Shown here one piece after another: positions 16,892 through 26,160 of a stretch of 64,000 bases of DNA. The stretch is taken from positions 3,544,636 to 3,608,635 of the forward strand of contig NZ_CACVAO010000001.1 of the NCBI RefSeq assembly GCF_902726645.1, written 5' to 3'. Source of the stretch: Halobacillus ihumii. Lineage in GTDB: Bacteria > Bacillota > Bacilli > Bacillales > Halobacillaceae. Each line of letters starts with the position of its first letter. Position 1 is the stretch's first letter. A model generated the notes under the pieces. The model was not told where the DNA came from. It searched no databases and saw only the letters and a list, made by a program, of their open reading frames with translations. Position numbers and translations under genes: made by a program.

Positions 16892-17254
16892 ATGTTACGC
16901 TTTGGTGAAATTTCTAGTAATCTATCAGAAAAAACTGGGGCTATTGTAGCCGACGATGTTGCTAAAATAGTAGGTGAATTACTAGAATTTTTTGCTTCAA
17001 CCTATAAAGAGATGTTCGATTTTGATGGCGGACCCGTACATGATGTTTTAACTGTGGCCTATTGTATTGCTCCAGAATTATTTAAGACAAAAGATGTAAA
17101 TATTACGGTGGAAACGAAAGGGGAACTAACCTCAGGGACAACTCTAGTTGATGTACATGGGGTCACTGGTAGAAAGATTAATGCCAGGTTTGGATTAGGA
17201 CTTGATGTGGAAGGCTTTTGGGAGCTAATGATTGAATCTCTTAAGAAATACTAG
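16892..17254 (+). pseudogene. Nucleoside hydrolase, C-terminal remnant
   Basis: The frame encodes the C-terminal 120 residues of an inosine-uridine-preferring nucleoside hydrolase: VGELLEFFASTYKEMF, then FDGGPVHDVLTVAYCIAPELF, VETKGELTSGTTLVD and the final strand. Intact enzymes have about 310 residues and a DTDxGxDD N-terminal metal site, which is absent here. The open frame continues upstream through the terminator into the tRNA gene but has no similarity there. It is best read as a 5'-deleted remnant next to tRNA-Val, a common target of insertions and deletions. Confidence 0.8.
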
Positions 17255-17428
17255 AATCTAGTTTGTAAAGCGGTAACCCCGCATTCTGCTAAATTGCAAT
17301 GTATAATAGGAGTGTAAAAGAAGGAAACAAAGCGTGAACTGCTTTTCATATAAAAGGTATGATGAACCCGCATCTTAGATAAGAATGCGGGTTTGGTTAT
17401 CTCTGACAGTAGTAATACCTATGACGTT

Positions 17429-18538
17429 TTAACCCCCTAAAATTTGTAACTCCCTTGGGAAGGAAGTTAATACCTCAACCTTTCCGCTTTCGTTTATATA
17501 AACTTCATCTTCAATGCGTACTCCGCCAAAACCAGGGATATAAATGCCAGGTTCGATCGTAAATACCATACCTTGTTCAGCTGGATCCTCATTCATTTCA
17601 TGGATCGATGGTTCTTCATGAACCTCGATACCTAGACCATGTCCAACACGGTTATTAAAGTATTTGCCATAGCCGTGGGCATTAATGACGTTTCTCGCTT
17701 CGATATCAAATGTTTTGACAGGGACGCCAGCTTCTACTGACTTCACGCCAGCCTGATTGGACTTCAGGACAATATCATAGATTTCTTTTTGCTTGTCCGC
17801 CGCCTCGCCAATCATAAACGTTCTGGTTATATCTGAACAGTATCCATCTCTTATAACCCCCATATCAATTAATAGGAAGTCACCTTTTTGAAAAGGGCGA
17901 TCACTCGGGCTGCCATGAGGGAGAGCCGATTTTTCCCCAGATAATACAGTGGTTGAAAAGGAAGGGCCTTCTGCGCCGTATTTCTTCATGAGATATTCTA
18001 ATTCGGCAGTTAATTCTAGTTCAGTCATCCCTATTTTTACCTTTTTAATTCCTTCGGCAAGAACTTTTTCAATGATATCGACAGCCTGTTGTACGTAACC
18101 CATTTCACTTTCAGATTTTCTTAATCGTTGTGCGTTAATGGATGGTTGGATGTCTACATAAGATGCTTCAGGAAAATGAGTTACTAATTGATTATGCTGA
18201 TACATGCTTACACTCTTCATCTCAAGACCGAAGGATGTGATATTCTCCCCGAGTGTATCTTTTAGTTTCTTAAATGGATTTTCTTCATCTGAAATCGGAA
18301 CGACCTGTTTAACAATAGATTCATCAGCAGCTATTTCTTCATCCAATGCGGGAACAAATAAGGTGTATTCCTGGTTGCGGTTATCAACAATTAATCCCAT
18401 AAATCGTTCGTGTGGATCTGAGTTGAAGCCAGTATAATAGAATACATTTGCAGGTGATGTAATCATAGCCACATCAATATCTTGATTTTCAAGAGATTTT
18501 TGCAGTGTTTCTAATCTGTTTTGGTAATTGATAGCCAT
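17429..18538 (-). CDS. M24-family Xaa-Pro peptidase
   Basis: A 369-residue metallopeptidase. It has a creatinase-like N-terminal domain (about 5-130) and a pita-bread catalytic domain with metal ligands in LLIDMGVIRDGYCSDITRTF, GHGLGIEVHEEP, FTIEPGIYIPGFGG and RIEDEVYI. It would remove N-terminal residues before proline or cut Xaa-Pro dipeptides. The ATG follows GGGAGGATC. It is followed on the plus strand side by a gene for an arylamine acetyltransferase 29 bases upstream, which may be co-transcribed. Confidence 0.92.
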   Translation of the reverse strand: MAINYQNRLETLQKSLENQDIDVAMITSPANVFYYTGFNSDPHERFMGLIVDNRNQEYTLFVPALDEEIAADESIVKQVVPISDEENPFKKLKDTLGENITSFGLEMKSVSMYQHNQLVTHFPEASYVDIQPSINAQRLRKSESEMGYVQQAVDIIEKVLAEGIKKVKIGMTELELTAELEYLMKKYGAEGPSFSTTVLSGEKSALPHGSPSDRPFQKGDFLLIDMGVIRDGYCSDITRTFMIGEAADKQKEIYDIVLKSNQAGVKSVEAGVPVKTFDIEARNVINAHGYGKYFNNRVGHGLGIEVHEEPSIHEMNEDPAEQGMVFTIEPGIYIPGFGGVRIEDEVYINESGKVEVLTSFPRELQILGG

Positions 18539-18567
18539 CGTAAGATCCTCCCATTCTGTTTGCTGAA

Positions 18568-19329
18568 TTATTTATCGTAGTGATTAATATGGATATCGAA
18601 ATATTGTTCCAGGACAGACGGTTTTTCACTATTGCTGACGTTCGTCTTTTGTTTTTCCTCATGACGAGTGACGATTAAAGAATTTCCTGAAAGTGTAATC
18701 CGTCCATCCAAGGTGGCCAATGATACGATTTCCTTTTGGGTAAAGTGGGACTCTGGCGAAGTCTGATTAAAGTGGCAGGCTTTTTCAAACTCTGATAGTT
18801 TTCTTGGTTTCATGTCGAGGCGAAATAATGTTTCCCATTCATCTTGGTTATCCTGTCTTTTTAAATCATAAATTTCCTCTTTTATTTTTACCATACAGTA
18901 CACTCCACTAACATCTTCCCGTGTTTCACCAGTTAAAGGAAGTGGCATCCTAACGGAATCACCGAAACCGACATCCACTAAATACGGCTGGTCCATCTCG
19001 ACAATAAGGCAAGCATGGCTCCCTTCCATGGTCCAAGAGCCGTCGGGACGCTTAACTGTAGCAGATACAAAACGGCTATTGAAACCAAGGCTTTGTAATA
19101 GCCAGTTAAACAGACCATTTAATTCATAACAAAAACCACCACGGCGGTTTAAGACTATTTTTCGGTAATAAGTTTCAACATCTAACGGGATCGGAACATG
19201 GTGGATTACGTCCAAATTCTCAAAGGGAACATGGAGCATATGTTGTAACTGAAGCTCTTGGAGCGAATCCAAAGTTATTCCTTTCGCATTATCAAGCCCC
19301 ATCCGTTGTAAATACTGATCAACCTCCAT
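18568..19329 (-). CDS. nat: Arylamine N-acetyltransferase
   Basis: A 253-residue acetyl-CoA-dependent transferase acting on aromatic amines and hydrazines. The catalytic triad is visible: Cys67 in RRGGFCYELNGLF, His105 in GSHACLIV and Asp119 in LVDVGFGD. The ATG follows AAGGAGG. It is 29 bases upstream of the M24 peptidase gene and likely in the same transcript. Length is slightly below the 270 of better-known members, without loss of the core. Confidence 0.93.
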   Translation of the reverse strand: MEVDQYLQRMGLDNAKGITLDSLQELQLQHMLHVPFENLDVIHHVPIPLDVETYYRKIVLNRRGGFCYELNGLFNWLLQSLGFNSRFVSATVKRPDGSWTMEGSHACLIVEMDQPYLVDVGFGDSVRMPLPLTGETREDVSGVYCMVKIKEEIYDLKRQDNQDEWETLFRLDMKPRKLSEFEKACHFNQTSPESHFTQKEIVSLATLDGRITLSGNSLIVTRHEEKQKTNVSNSEKPSVLEQYFDIHINHYDK

Positions 19330-19436
19330 TACCAGAATCCTCCTTTTGATTATTGAAAATAAACCGTATCATTCCTACTGATTCATTACTTTTATAATAT
19401 CCAAATACATATTTCTTTTCTTAAAGCTTTAGAGCA

Positions 19437-20036
19437 TCATGACATGGAATGCCGAGGTAATCGCCATTTGAAATGCACGGATAACATCCTCAATGTTACA
19501 ATCGCAACAAAAAGAATACCTGTTGTCCAAGGTCCCTGGATAATTCCGAGACCAATCATTAATCCGCCAAGTGTCGCCCAGAGGGCATAAATCTCTGCAC
19601 GAAAAATCATCGGTTTTCTCCCTGCAAAAACATCCCGGATCATACCACCGCCTGAGCCCGTCAAGGTTGCCGCAACGAGGACCGCACTTAATGGTGCGCC
19701 GATTTGAACAGCGCTGAGAGCTCCTTGTATTGCAAATGACGCCAACCCCATCGCATCAAAAAGAATACCCCATTTATCCCAATATTGCAGCCACGGATTC
19801 GGTAGTATAAATACAACGATATTCGTCAAGAAGACGGCGATGAATAAATCACCTTCTGTCCAAATGTTTTCAATCGGTATGCCAATTAACAAATTACGAA
19901 TCGTACTGCCTCCAAATGCCGTCGTGAATCCTAACACTTGGACACCTAATATGTCATAATCCTCTTTTATTGCAATTAAGGCACCACTGATGGCAAAAGC
20001 AAGGGTGCCTATGATATTAAGTACTTCCCACGTCAT
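19437..20036 (-). CDS. TRIC/UPF0126-type cation channel family protein
   Basis: A 199-residue membrane protein with seven hydrophobic segments. Two repeats carry the glycine-rich motif seen as GFTTAFGGSTIRN (about 36-48) and ATLTGSGGGMIRDVF (about 123-137), typical of the YvgT/YadS (UPF0126) family related to trimeric intracellular cation channels. Potassium conductance is inferred from the family. The ATG follows AAAGGGAAG. Monocistronic. Confidence 0.9.
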   Translation of the reverse strand: MTWEVLNIIGTLAFAISGALIAIKEDYDILGVQVLGFTTAFGGSTIRNLLIGIPIENIWTEGDLFIAVFLTNIVVFILPNPWLQYWDKWGILFDAMGLASFAIQGALSAVQIGAPLSAVLVAATLTGSGGGMIRDVFAGRKPMIFRAEIYALWATLGGLMIGLGIIQGPWTTGILFVAIVTLRMLSVHFKWRLPRHSMS

Positions 20037-20183
20037 TGTATTTCTTCCCTTTTTAAGTTTAATGATATTTTATAACGATTCGTTCATTTTTCCAACTCAT
20101 GCATGTTAGAAGTACATTTTATGAGAATTTTTGGTCGGTTAACGTAGAAAAATAAAGGGTAGACTGAATTCTGAGGTGATAAT

Positions 20184-21335
20184 ATGGATCAAGAACAAGC
20201 CAAATCATTTTTAAAAGACATCATTCAAATTAAAAGTGTCAATCCTCCAGGTAATGAAACGGAGGTTGCTGAGAAATTACAAAAGCTTTTTGATGAATAC
20301 GACATAGAGACCGAACTCGTTGAATACGATGACAATCGGGCTAATTTAATCGCTCGTTTAAAAGGGGAAGAAGATGGGCCCGTCCTTGGACTCACGGGAC
20401 ACATGGATGTTGTCCCTACTGGGGAAATCGAATGGGAACATGATCCTTTTGGAGCGGAAGAAGTAGATGGGAAAATTTATGGACGTGGGACGTGTGATAT
20501 GAAAAGTGGTCTCGCTGCCTGTGTGTTAGCCATGGTTTCGCTTAAAGAAGAAGGTCTGCCGAAAAAAGGCGAGATAACCCTTTTAGCAACGGTTGGTGAA
20601 GAGGCGGGGGCTGTTGGTGCACGTCAACTGACAGAAAAGGGATATGCCGAGCCGTTAGATGCCCTTATCGTCGCGGAACCAACGCAAAATCACATCAAGA
20701 TTGCTCACAAAGGGGCATTATGGCCGCAAATTATCACACACGGGAAAACGGCTCATGGTTCGATGCCGGATATGGGAACAAATGCTGTGGCCCATATGAA
20801 TGAAATTATCCATAGGATGTTAGGTGAAGAATTTGAATTAACATACGAGGAAGACGACTTGCTGGGTGGATCTACTTTTAGCATTAACGTCTTCAACGGA
20901 GGGTCCAACACGAACGTTGTTCCCGACCAATGTTTCGTGAATATCGACATTCGAACGGTTCCGTCTCAGGATCACAAACAAATCATCGATCAAATCGACC
21001 AGATCATACAATCTGCAAAAGGAACATACCCTGATCTTAAGTCGGAAATCCGTATTCTGAACGATCAAACTCCTGTGAAGACTTCAAGTGAGGATCCTTT
21101 CGTTAAATTAGTTCAAGACACCGCTGAATCTTCAGGGGGATCAACAACACTTGGGGGAATAACCGGCTACACGGACAGTTCACAATTTACGCATGCAGAT
21201 AAGGAGTTTCCCGTCATTGTGCTGGGACCTGGGGATACATCAGTAGCTCACCAGCCCGATGAGTATGTTGAAGTCGATGAATACCTGAATAGTATTCAAC
21301 TCTATAAGGAGATTGCTAAGAAATTTTTGACATAA
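20184..21335 (+). CDS. M20-family peptidase (ArgE/DapE-like deacylase)
   Basis: A 383-residue zinc hydrolase of the ArgE/DapE/ACY1/CPG2 group. Metal and catalytic motifs: LGLTGHMDVVP (about 69-79), GRGTCDMKSGLA (about 99-110), ATVGEEAGA (about 134-142) and a C-terminal HQPDEYV. A dimerisation domain lies at about 175-285. It removes an acyl or amino acyl group from an amino acid derivative; the exact substrate is not determinable. The ATG follows GAGGTGA. Monocistronic with a terminator after it. Confidence 0.9.
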   Translation: MDQEQAKSFLKDIIQIKSVNPPGNETEVAEKLQKLFDEYDIETELVEYDDNRANLIARLKGEEDGPVLGLTGHMDVVPTGEIEWEHDPFGAEEVDGKIYGRGTCDMKSGLAACVLAMVSLKEEGLPKKGEITLLATVGEEAGAVGARQLTEKGYAEPLDALIVAEPTQNHIKIAHKGALWPQIITHGKTAHGSMPDMGTNAVAHMNEIIHRMLGEEFELTYEEDDLLGGSTFSINVFNGGSNTNVVPDQCFVNIDIRTVPSQDHKQIIDQIDQIIQSAKGTYPDLKSEIRILNDQTPVKTSSEDPFVKLVQDTAESSGGSTTLGGITGYTDSSQFTHADKEFPVIVLGPGDTSVAHQPDEYVEVDEYLNSIQLYKEIAKKFLT

Positions 21336-21392
21336 TTTCTTAACAGACCAGGCTTGAATGTCTAAGCCATTCCCGATAAATTTACCTCTATG

Positions 21393-21423
21393 AAAACGGC
21401 TCTTTTTAAAGAGTCGTTTTTAA
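21393..21423 (+). terminator. Terminator after the M20 peptidase
   Basis: Stem AAAACGGCTCTTT/AAAGAGTCGTTTT with a T-run. Confidence 0.85.
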
Positions 21424-21710
21424 ATAGTTATCTGCTTCCTGGTTCTCTTAAAGACTTTCAATTGATGCCTTTACCTATAAACGAACAAATACAATGAATT
21501 AATTTAAAATGTTCGCATTTGACTAAAATGCCTTAAGATTAACAAAGTAAGCGCTAACAATAAGAATACAAGAGAATTGCTAGTTTTTCACCCCTTGATT
21601 AGTTGTGCAATATAATTTATAATCCAATAATACAAATTTTCTAACTTTTAAAAAACGAACGATGTTTTCTAAAAGCTGTTAGTTTACAACTATATAATGA
21701 GTTTGCGTTG
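21424..21710. other. AT-rich intergenic stretch before the riboswitch
   Basis: No gene. It contains AGTAAGCGCTAACA at 21546-21559, a near-palindrome resembling a CcpA cre site at about 12 of 14 positions, and TATAAT at 21693-21698 as the likely -10 element for the serCA transcript (no good -35 seen). Confidence 0.4.
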
Positions 21711-21872
21711 ATTGCTATGGGTCGCACTATAGCAGGAGCAATTTCTGGAGAGAATGCAATTCGTTGCATCGCCGAAGGGTTCACAATCTCAGGCAAAGGG
21801 ACAGGAGGATAATAAATACTTATTTGTTATTCTGACATCTAAAGAGGCTGGGAAATCCCAACCTCTTTTTTT
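21711..21872 (+). promoter_or_regulatory. Glycine riboswitch leader of serC-serA
   Basis: The conserved glycine aptamer core is present: GGAGAG (21747-21752), a perfect ATGCAA-TTCG-TTGCAT hairpin, CGCCGAAGGG, then AATCTCAGGCAAAGGGACAG ending near 21804. Only one aptamer is seen. A hairpin just upstream (TTGCTAT...ATAGCA, 21711-21742) may be a vestigial partner. An intrinsic terminator follows before serC, so control is probably by premature termination. Confidence 0.82.
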
Positions 21873-21874
21873 AT
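21841..21874 (+). terminator. Riboswitch terminator before serC
   Basis: Stem AAAGAGGCTGGGA/TCCCAACCTCTTT with a two-base loop and one mismatch, followed by seven T residues. It lies 43 bases upstream of serC, after the aptamer. Confidence 0.9.
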
Positions 21875-21916
21875 CATAGTGAGCTCTAATCAATTGAATG
21901 AGGGAGTTAGGATAAC

Positions 21917-22999
21917 ATGGAGAGAATTTATAATTTTTCAGCGGGTCCTTCTATACTGCCGCTGCCAGTATTAGAGAAGGCCCAGCAAGACTTAGTGAAT
22001 TACGCTGATTCAGGCATGTCTGTGATGGAGCTAAGCCATCGTTCGGAATTATTTACAAATATTATTACAGAAGCGGAGCAGCTGCTTCGAGAACTGATGA
22101 GGATCCCGGAGAATTACAAAGTGTTATTTATGCAGGGGGGAGCTTCGCAGCAGTTTGCGATGGTGCCGATGAATCTTTTGGGCAAAAGTGGCAAAGCGGA
22201 TTATGTCAATACAGGGTCCTGGTCAAAGAAAGCGATCAAAGAAGCTAAGAAATATGGGGACATTCGCGTGGTCGCTTCTTCAGAGGATGCAAATTTCACG
22301 TATATACCAGCTGTCGACAGCAGTATGATTGACCCAGAAGCGGATTATATTCATATTACGACGAATAACACCATCGAAGGAACAACTTTCCACGATATTC
22401 CCAATACAGGAGATGTACCGCTAGTAGCGGATATGTCATCTAATATTTTATCGGAAGAAATAGATGTTTCTCAATTTGGACTGATTTATGCGGGAGCGCA
22501 AAAAAACATTGGTCCAGCAGGATTGACGGTCGTGATTATGCGTGAAGATTTAATCGGGAAAGCATCTGATAACTGTCCGGCAATGCTCAATTATCAAACA
22601 CACAGTGACAGCGGGTCTTTATATAACACGCCGCCGACATTCGGCATTTATATGGCAAAGCTCGTTTTTGAATGGCTGAAGGAAGGTGGCGGGCTGAAGG
22701 AAATGGAGCAGGTTAACCGTCATAAAGCTCAAACTCTCTATGATTATATTGGGAAGTCAGAGCTGTTCTCATCTCCTGTAGAGAAAGACAGCCGATCGAT
22801 CATGAACATTCCTTTTGTCAGTCCGTCAGCCGAGCTGGATGTTGCTTTCATTAAGGAGGCAAAAGCCCTGGGGCTTGAGACGTTAAAAGGTCACCGTTCT
22901 GTAGGCGGCATGCGTGCCAGCCTTTATAATGCGATGCCGGTTGAAGGAGTTCAATCATTGGTTACGTTTATGAAAGAATTTGAAGATCATTATAAATAA
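21917..22999 (+). CDS. serC: Phosphoserine aminotransferase SerC
   Basis: A 360-residue class V aminotransferase converting 3-phosphohydroxypyruvate and glutamate to phosphoserine. The N-terminal [10 protein letters not shown] signature and the PLP lysine Lys196 in [12 protein letters not shown] are present, with the C-terminal [15 protein letters not shown] phosphate-binding loop. The ATG follows GAGGGAG. It is the first gene of a serC-serA operon that supplies serine, and thereby glycine. The operon lies behind a glycine riboswitch. Confidence 0.96.
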   Translation: MERIYNFSAGPSILPLPVLEKAQQDLVNYADSGMSVMELSHRSELFTNIITEAEQLLRELMRIPENYKVLFMQGGASQQFAMVPMNLLGKSGKADYVNTGSWSKKAIKEAKKYGDIRVVASSEDANFTYIPAVDSSMIDPEADYIHITTNNTIEGTTFHDIPNTGDVPLVADMSSNILSEEIDVSQFGLIYAGAQKNIGPAGLTVVIMREDLIGKASDNCPAMLNYQTHSDSGSLYNTPPTFGIYMAKLVFEWLKEGGGLKEMEQVNRHKAQTLYDYIGKSELFSSPVEKDSRSIMNIPFVSPSAELDVAFIKEAKALGLETLKGHRSVGGMRASLYNAMPVEGVQSLVTFMKEFEDHYK

Positions 23000-23013
23000 A
23001 AGGGGAGATCGTA

Positions 23014-24213
23014 ATGGGGACAGTAACAGTAGATAAATTGAACACGATTAAAACGTTTAATAACATTGCTCAGCGTGGCTTGGATGTATTCGACAAGGTG
23101 AATTATACAATAGATAACGAGAGTAAGAGCCCTGATGCCATTGTGGCTCGCAGTTATAACATGCATGAGATGGAGTTTGACAAAAATTTAAAGGCGATTG
23201 CAAGAGCGGGGGCGGGAGTAAATAATATTCCCGTTGATGACTGCACTGAACGTGGAATTGTCGTGTTTAACACACCAGGGGCAAACGCAAATGCTGTCAA
23301 AGAAATTGTGCTCACCTCATTGATGGCGCTATCCCGCAATTTATTTTCAGGTGTATCCTGGGCTCAGACGTTAAAAGGTAAGGGCGAAGAGATTCCGAGT
23401 CTTGTAGAAACGGGCAAAAAACAATTTATAGGGCAAGAAATTAAAGGGAAGACTCTGGGTGTGATCGGTTTGGGAGCGGTTGGGTCGCTCGTAGCCAATG
23501 ATGCACTGGACTTGGATATGAATGTGGTTGGGTTCGACCCGTTTATTTCGGTCAACACCGCTTGGAACCTCTCCCGCAATGTCCAACGGGCCATGTCCAT
23601 GCAAGAGCTGTTTGCTTATTCTGATTACATTACAGTTCATGTTCCGTTAACGAAGGATACAAGCGGCATGTTCAATGAAGAAACATTTAACACGATGAAA
23701 CAAGGCGTGAATATTTTAAACTTTTCACGCGGTGGTTTGGTGAACGAAGAGGATATGGCCGCTGCCCTTGAAAGTGGCAAGGTAGGAAAATATGTGACTG
23801 ATTTTCCGAATGAAAACATCCTGGAAATGGAAAATGCTATTCCTCTGCCGCATCTTGGTGCCTCTACAAAGGAATCAGAGGAGAATTGTGCGATTATGGC
23901 TGCGCGTCAAATACAGGATTTTCTGGATACAGGGAACATTAAAAATTCAGTGAACTTCCCGAATGCGTCACTGCCTTATACAGGAAAGCGCCGTGTGACG
24001 GCTTATCATCATAATGTTCCAAATATGGTAGGGCAGATTACGTCTGCTTTATCAAATTACAACTTGAACATCGCTGATATGGTGAATCGAAGCCGGGATG
24101 ATTACGCTTACACTATGATTGATATTGATAATGAAGTAAATGGAGATATTCTTCCTGATTTAGCGGCTAACATTGAGGCGATTGAAGGAATGGTTTCGGT
24201 ACGGATTATATAA
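23014..24213 (+). CDS. serA: D-3-phosphoglycerate dehydrogenase SerA (short type with ACT domain)
   Basis: A 399-residue NAD-dependent dehydrogenase starting the serine pathway. The Rossmann motif LGVIGLGAVGS is near residue 148-158; the catalytic His is in LPHLGASTKESEENCA. The C-terminal ACT domain (about 328-399, RRVTAYHHNVPNMVGQ onward) allows serine feedback. It lacks the extra domain of the 525-residue B. subtilis SerA. The ATG follows AAGGGGAG, 14 bases after serC. Confidence 0.93.
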   Translation: MGTVTVDKLNTIKTFNNIAQRGLDVFDKVNYTIDNESKSPDAIVARSYNMHEMEFDKNLKAIARAGAGVNNIPVDDCTERGIVVFNTPGANANAVKEIVLTSLMALSRNLFSGVSWAQTLKGKGEEIPSLVETGKKQFIGQEIKGKTLGVIGLGAVGSLVANDALDLDMNVVGFDPFISVNTAWNLSRNVQRAMSMQELFAYSDYITVHVPLTKDTSGMFNEETFNTMKQGVNILNFSRGGLVNEEDMAAALESGKVGKYVTDFPNENILEMENAIPLPHLGASTKESEENCAIMAARQIQDFLDTGNIKNSVNFPNASLPYTGKRRVTAYHHNVPNMVGQITSALSNYNLNIADMVNRSRDDYAYTMIDIDNEVNGDILPDLAANIEAIEGMVSVRII

Positions 24214-24226
24214 ACAGGTAAAATTA

Positions 24227-24276
24227 ACAGCCAGAACATTTATTGTTTTTTGCAATAATGTTCTGGCTGTTTTTTT
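24227..24276 (+). terminator. serCA terminator
   Basis: Long stem ACAGCCAGAACATT-ATTG / CAATAATGTTCTGGCTGT with one bulged base and a run of seven T residues. Confidence 0.95.
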
Positions 24277-24279
24277 GGG

Positions 24280-24426
24280 TTGTAGTGACGCTGAAAATGA
24301 GTTATTTAAGAATTCGGAGCAGTTATTTAAGAATCAGGCTCCGTTATTTTAGAATCCTACTTCGTTATTTAAGAAAACTCTATGTTTACTTCAGAATCAT
24401 ACCCTGTTATTTCAGAATAACGCAGG
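24280..24426 (+). repeat. 21-base tandem array, copy D
   Basis: Six contiguous 21-base units begin at 24301, 24322, 24343, 24364, 24385 and 24406; most start GTTATTTAAGAAT or a one- to two-base variant, and the last eight bases vary. A more diverged unit precedes at 24280. The period equals that of copies A-C and the units share the GTTAT start. Read as codons it gives a heptad like Y-L-R-I, but no ribosome site precedes it. Confidence 0.85.
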
Positions 24427-24465
24427 AAAAACGTCACTACATGTTTGAAAAACGGTTCATGAGAT

Positions 24466-26154
24466 TCAAAAGTATTTTTTATAGATTTGCTCAGCAGTCC
24501 TGGTGGCCAAAACCTGAGTGGTTAAGGTCGGGTTTGCACTTCCCAGCCCATTATTGAGGACACTGTTGTCTGCTATAAATAACCGGCTGACTTGAAATGA
24601 TTCACAGTTTTGATCGACAACATAACCCATTCTCATGGTGCTCATCATATGGATCATCATCCCGTCGGGCCAATCGGAATGGACCACATTTCTTGCTCCG
24701 GCCTGGAAAAGAATGTCTGCTGCAATTTTCACTAATTCCCGCTTTTTTCGCAATGTGTTCGCACTTGGCGTATAACGTATCGATGGGATAGGACCATTTT
24801 CATCAGAAGCAGTGGCTGAGACCGAGACACCATTGTTCATGTCAACTTCATCATCTGTACAAATTAAGATATTAAGGGATGATTTATAATCTGCCATGAA
24901 TTCTATTAAATCTTCTCCCATCACACGGCCTTTTTGAATGGAATGTGGTTCTGACTGGTCCATGGCTGATTTGCCTAACGCATAGGTGAAGCTCGCCATT
25001 AATCCTGGACTGGTTCCGATCGTTTGGATAGAGCCTAAGCCAGGATAATCCAGCCTGGCACCGGATGTATGGCCGACGAATGGGTTAACTGCAGGACTTC
25101 CTAAGATAGCGAGCAGATCTTTTTCATTAAAAATTCCAGTGACCATATCCATCTGATGATTCACAAGCCCGCGGCCTACCCATTCGTTAACGGGCAGGGC
25201 GGAATTCAGCCACAAACGGGGGGTTTCGATGGCACCCGCAGCTGCAACAATACAGTCGGAAAATAATTCTTCCTGTTTTCCGGTCCATGTGTTCCTTACT
25301 TTCACTCCAATGGCTCTTACTCCTTCGGCAGGGTGGTTTTCTGTGATGATTTTATAAGTGAATGTATTGGGCCGGATTTCCACATTGCCGGTATGTAAAG
25401 CTGAAGGTACATAGCTGACATTTGTGGAACGCTTAGCAATTTTAGCAACAGAGGGGCCATGCGGACAGCCGTTTATACAATGTCCCGCGAGTGTACAGCC
25501 TTCCATCCATGACAACTGCTCTTCGGAGTAGGATGGGTTAAGAAGTTGTGAATTAGGCGGCAAAATCGCGTTAGGCTGAGGGCGGTATCCTGGAGTTTTA
25601 ACATCGAAAGTAGTTAGAAGGTTCCAGCCGGCTTTTTTTGCTCCAAAATAAAAAAGTTCTTCTTTAGAGGTAGTAGGGGCGAATTCCACAGGGAGTTCGG
25701 CTTCAACTTTTTCGTAATAAGGGGTCAGGTCGCTGTAGGTTAGCGGCCAGTCCCCATCAATAGAAGCTGGAAAGGCGCGGGGGGAATTGGCTAAGTAGTG
25801 TTGAGTCGTACCTCCCACGCCTGAATTTTGCCATACAAATCCTCTTTGATGATAGGACCTGTTCCAAGGCGGGTGTTCTCGATTCGCTGGCCCCCAGCGC
25901 AGCTTACCTGAAATTTGATCATTCATATTATTTTCTAACTTATTGTAATTCTCCTTAAACAGGACAACATCTAAATCATTCGGGCAACTGCTGGAAACAC
26001 CCCCTGGCGCGGTATTAGGATGAGGCCATTTCCTATTTCCATACCATGGCCCTGCTTCCAGCACAAGCACCTGTAACCCGAGTTCACCCAGTTCCTTTGC
26101 AATAACTGCTCCGCCGCCACCTGCCCCAATTACGATTACGTCCGGTTTTTGCAT
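24466..26154 (-). CDS. GMC-family oxidoreductase (gluconate dehydrogenase large-subunit type)
   Basis: A 562-residue FAD enzyme. The N-terminal dinucleotide motif VIGAGGGGAVIAKEL is at about 7-21. A Cys cluster (CTLAGHCINGC, about 220-230) is typical of the bacterial gluconate or alcohol dehydrogenase branch. C-terminal MIHMMSTMRMG and NPTLTTQVLA carry the conserved GMC residues. The ATG follows GGAGTGA. It lies six bases after the gene for its probable small subunit. No cytochrome subunit gene is near, so the electron acceptor is unknown. Confidence 0.9.
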   Translation of the reverse strand: MQKPDVIVIGAGGGGAVIAKELGELGLQVLVLEAGPWYGNRKWPHPNTAPGGVSSSCPNDLDVVLFKENYNKLENNMNDQISGKLRWGPANREHPPWNRSYHQRGFVWQNSGVGGTTQHYLANSPRAFPASIDGDWPLTYSDLTPYYEKVEAELPVEFAPTTSKEELFYFGAKKAGWNLLTTFDVKTPGYRPQPNAILPPNSQLLNPSYSEEQLSWMEGCTLAGHCINGCPHGPSVAKIAKRSTNVSYVPSALHTGNVEIRPNTFTYKIITENHPAEGVRAIGVKVRNTWTGKQEELFSDCIVAAAGAIETPRLWLNSALPVNEWVGRGLVNHQMDMVTGIFNEKDLLAILGSPAVNPFVGHTSGARLDYPGLGSIQTIGTSPGLMASFTYALGKSAMDQSEPHSIQKGRVMGEDLIEFMADYKSSLNILICTDDEVDMNNGVSVSATASDENGPIPSIRYTPSANTLRKKRELVKIAADILFQAGARNVVHSDWPDGMMIHMMSTMRMGYVVDQNCESFQVSRLFIADNSVLNNGLGSANPTLTTQVLATRTAEQIYKKYF

Positions 26155-26160
26155 ATAAAA

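Noticed and set aside
21632..21650. CodY box upstream of serC (AATTTTCTAACTTTT).
   Set aside because: Matches only the first half of the consensus in an AT-rich region; expected by chance.
24280..24426. CRISPR array.
   Set aside because: Units are contiguous with a constant 21-base period and no unique spacers; no cas genes are near.
24243..24557. A 104-codon open frame over array D with repeated Y-L-R-I heptads.
   Set aside because: No ribosome binding site, starts inside the serCA terminator hairpin, and the open frame follows simply from a 21-base unit without stops. Treated as a repeat.
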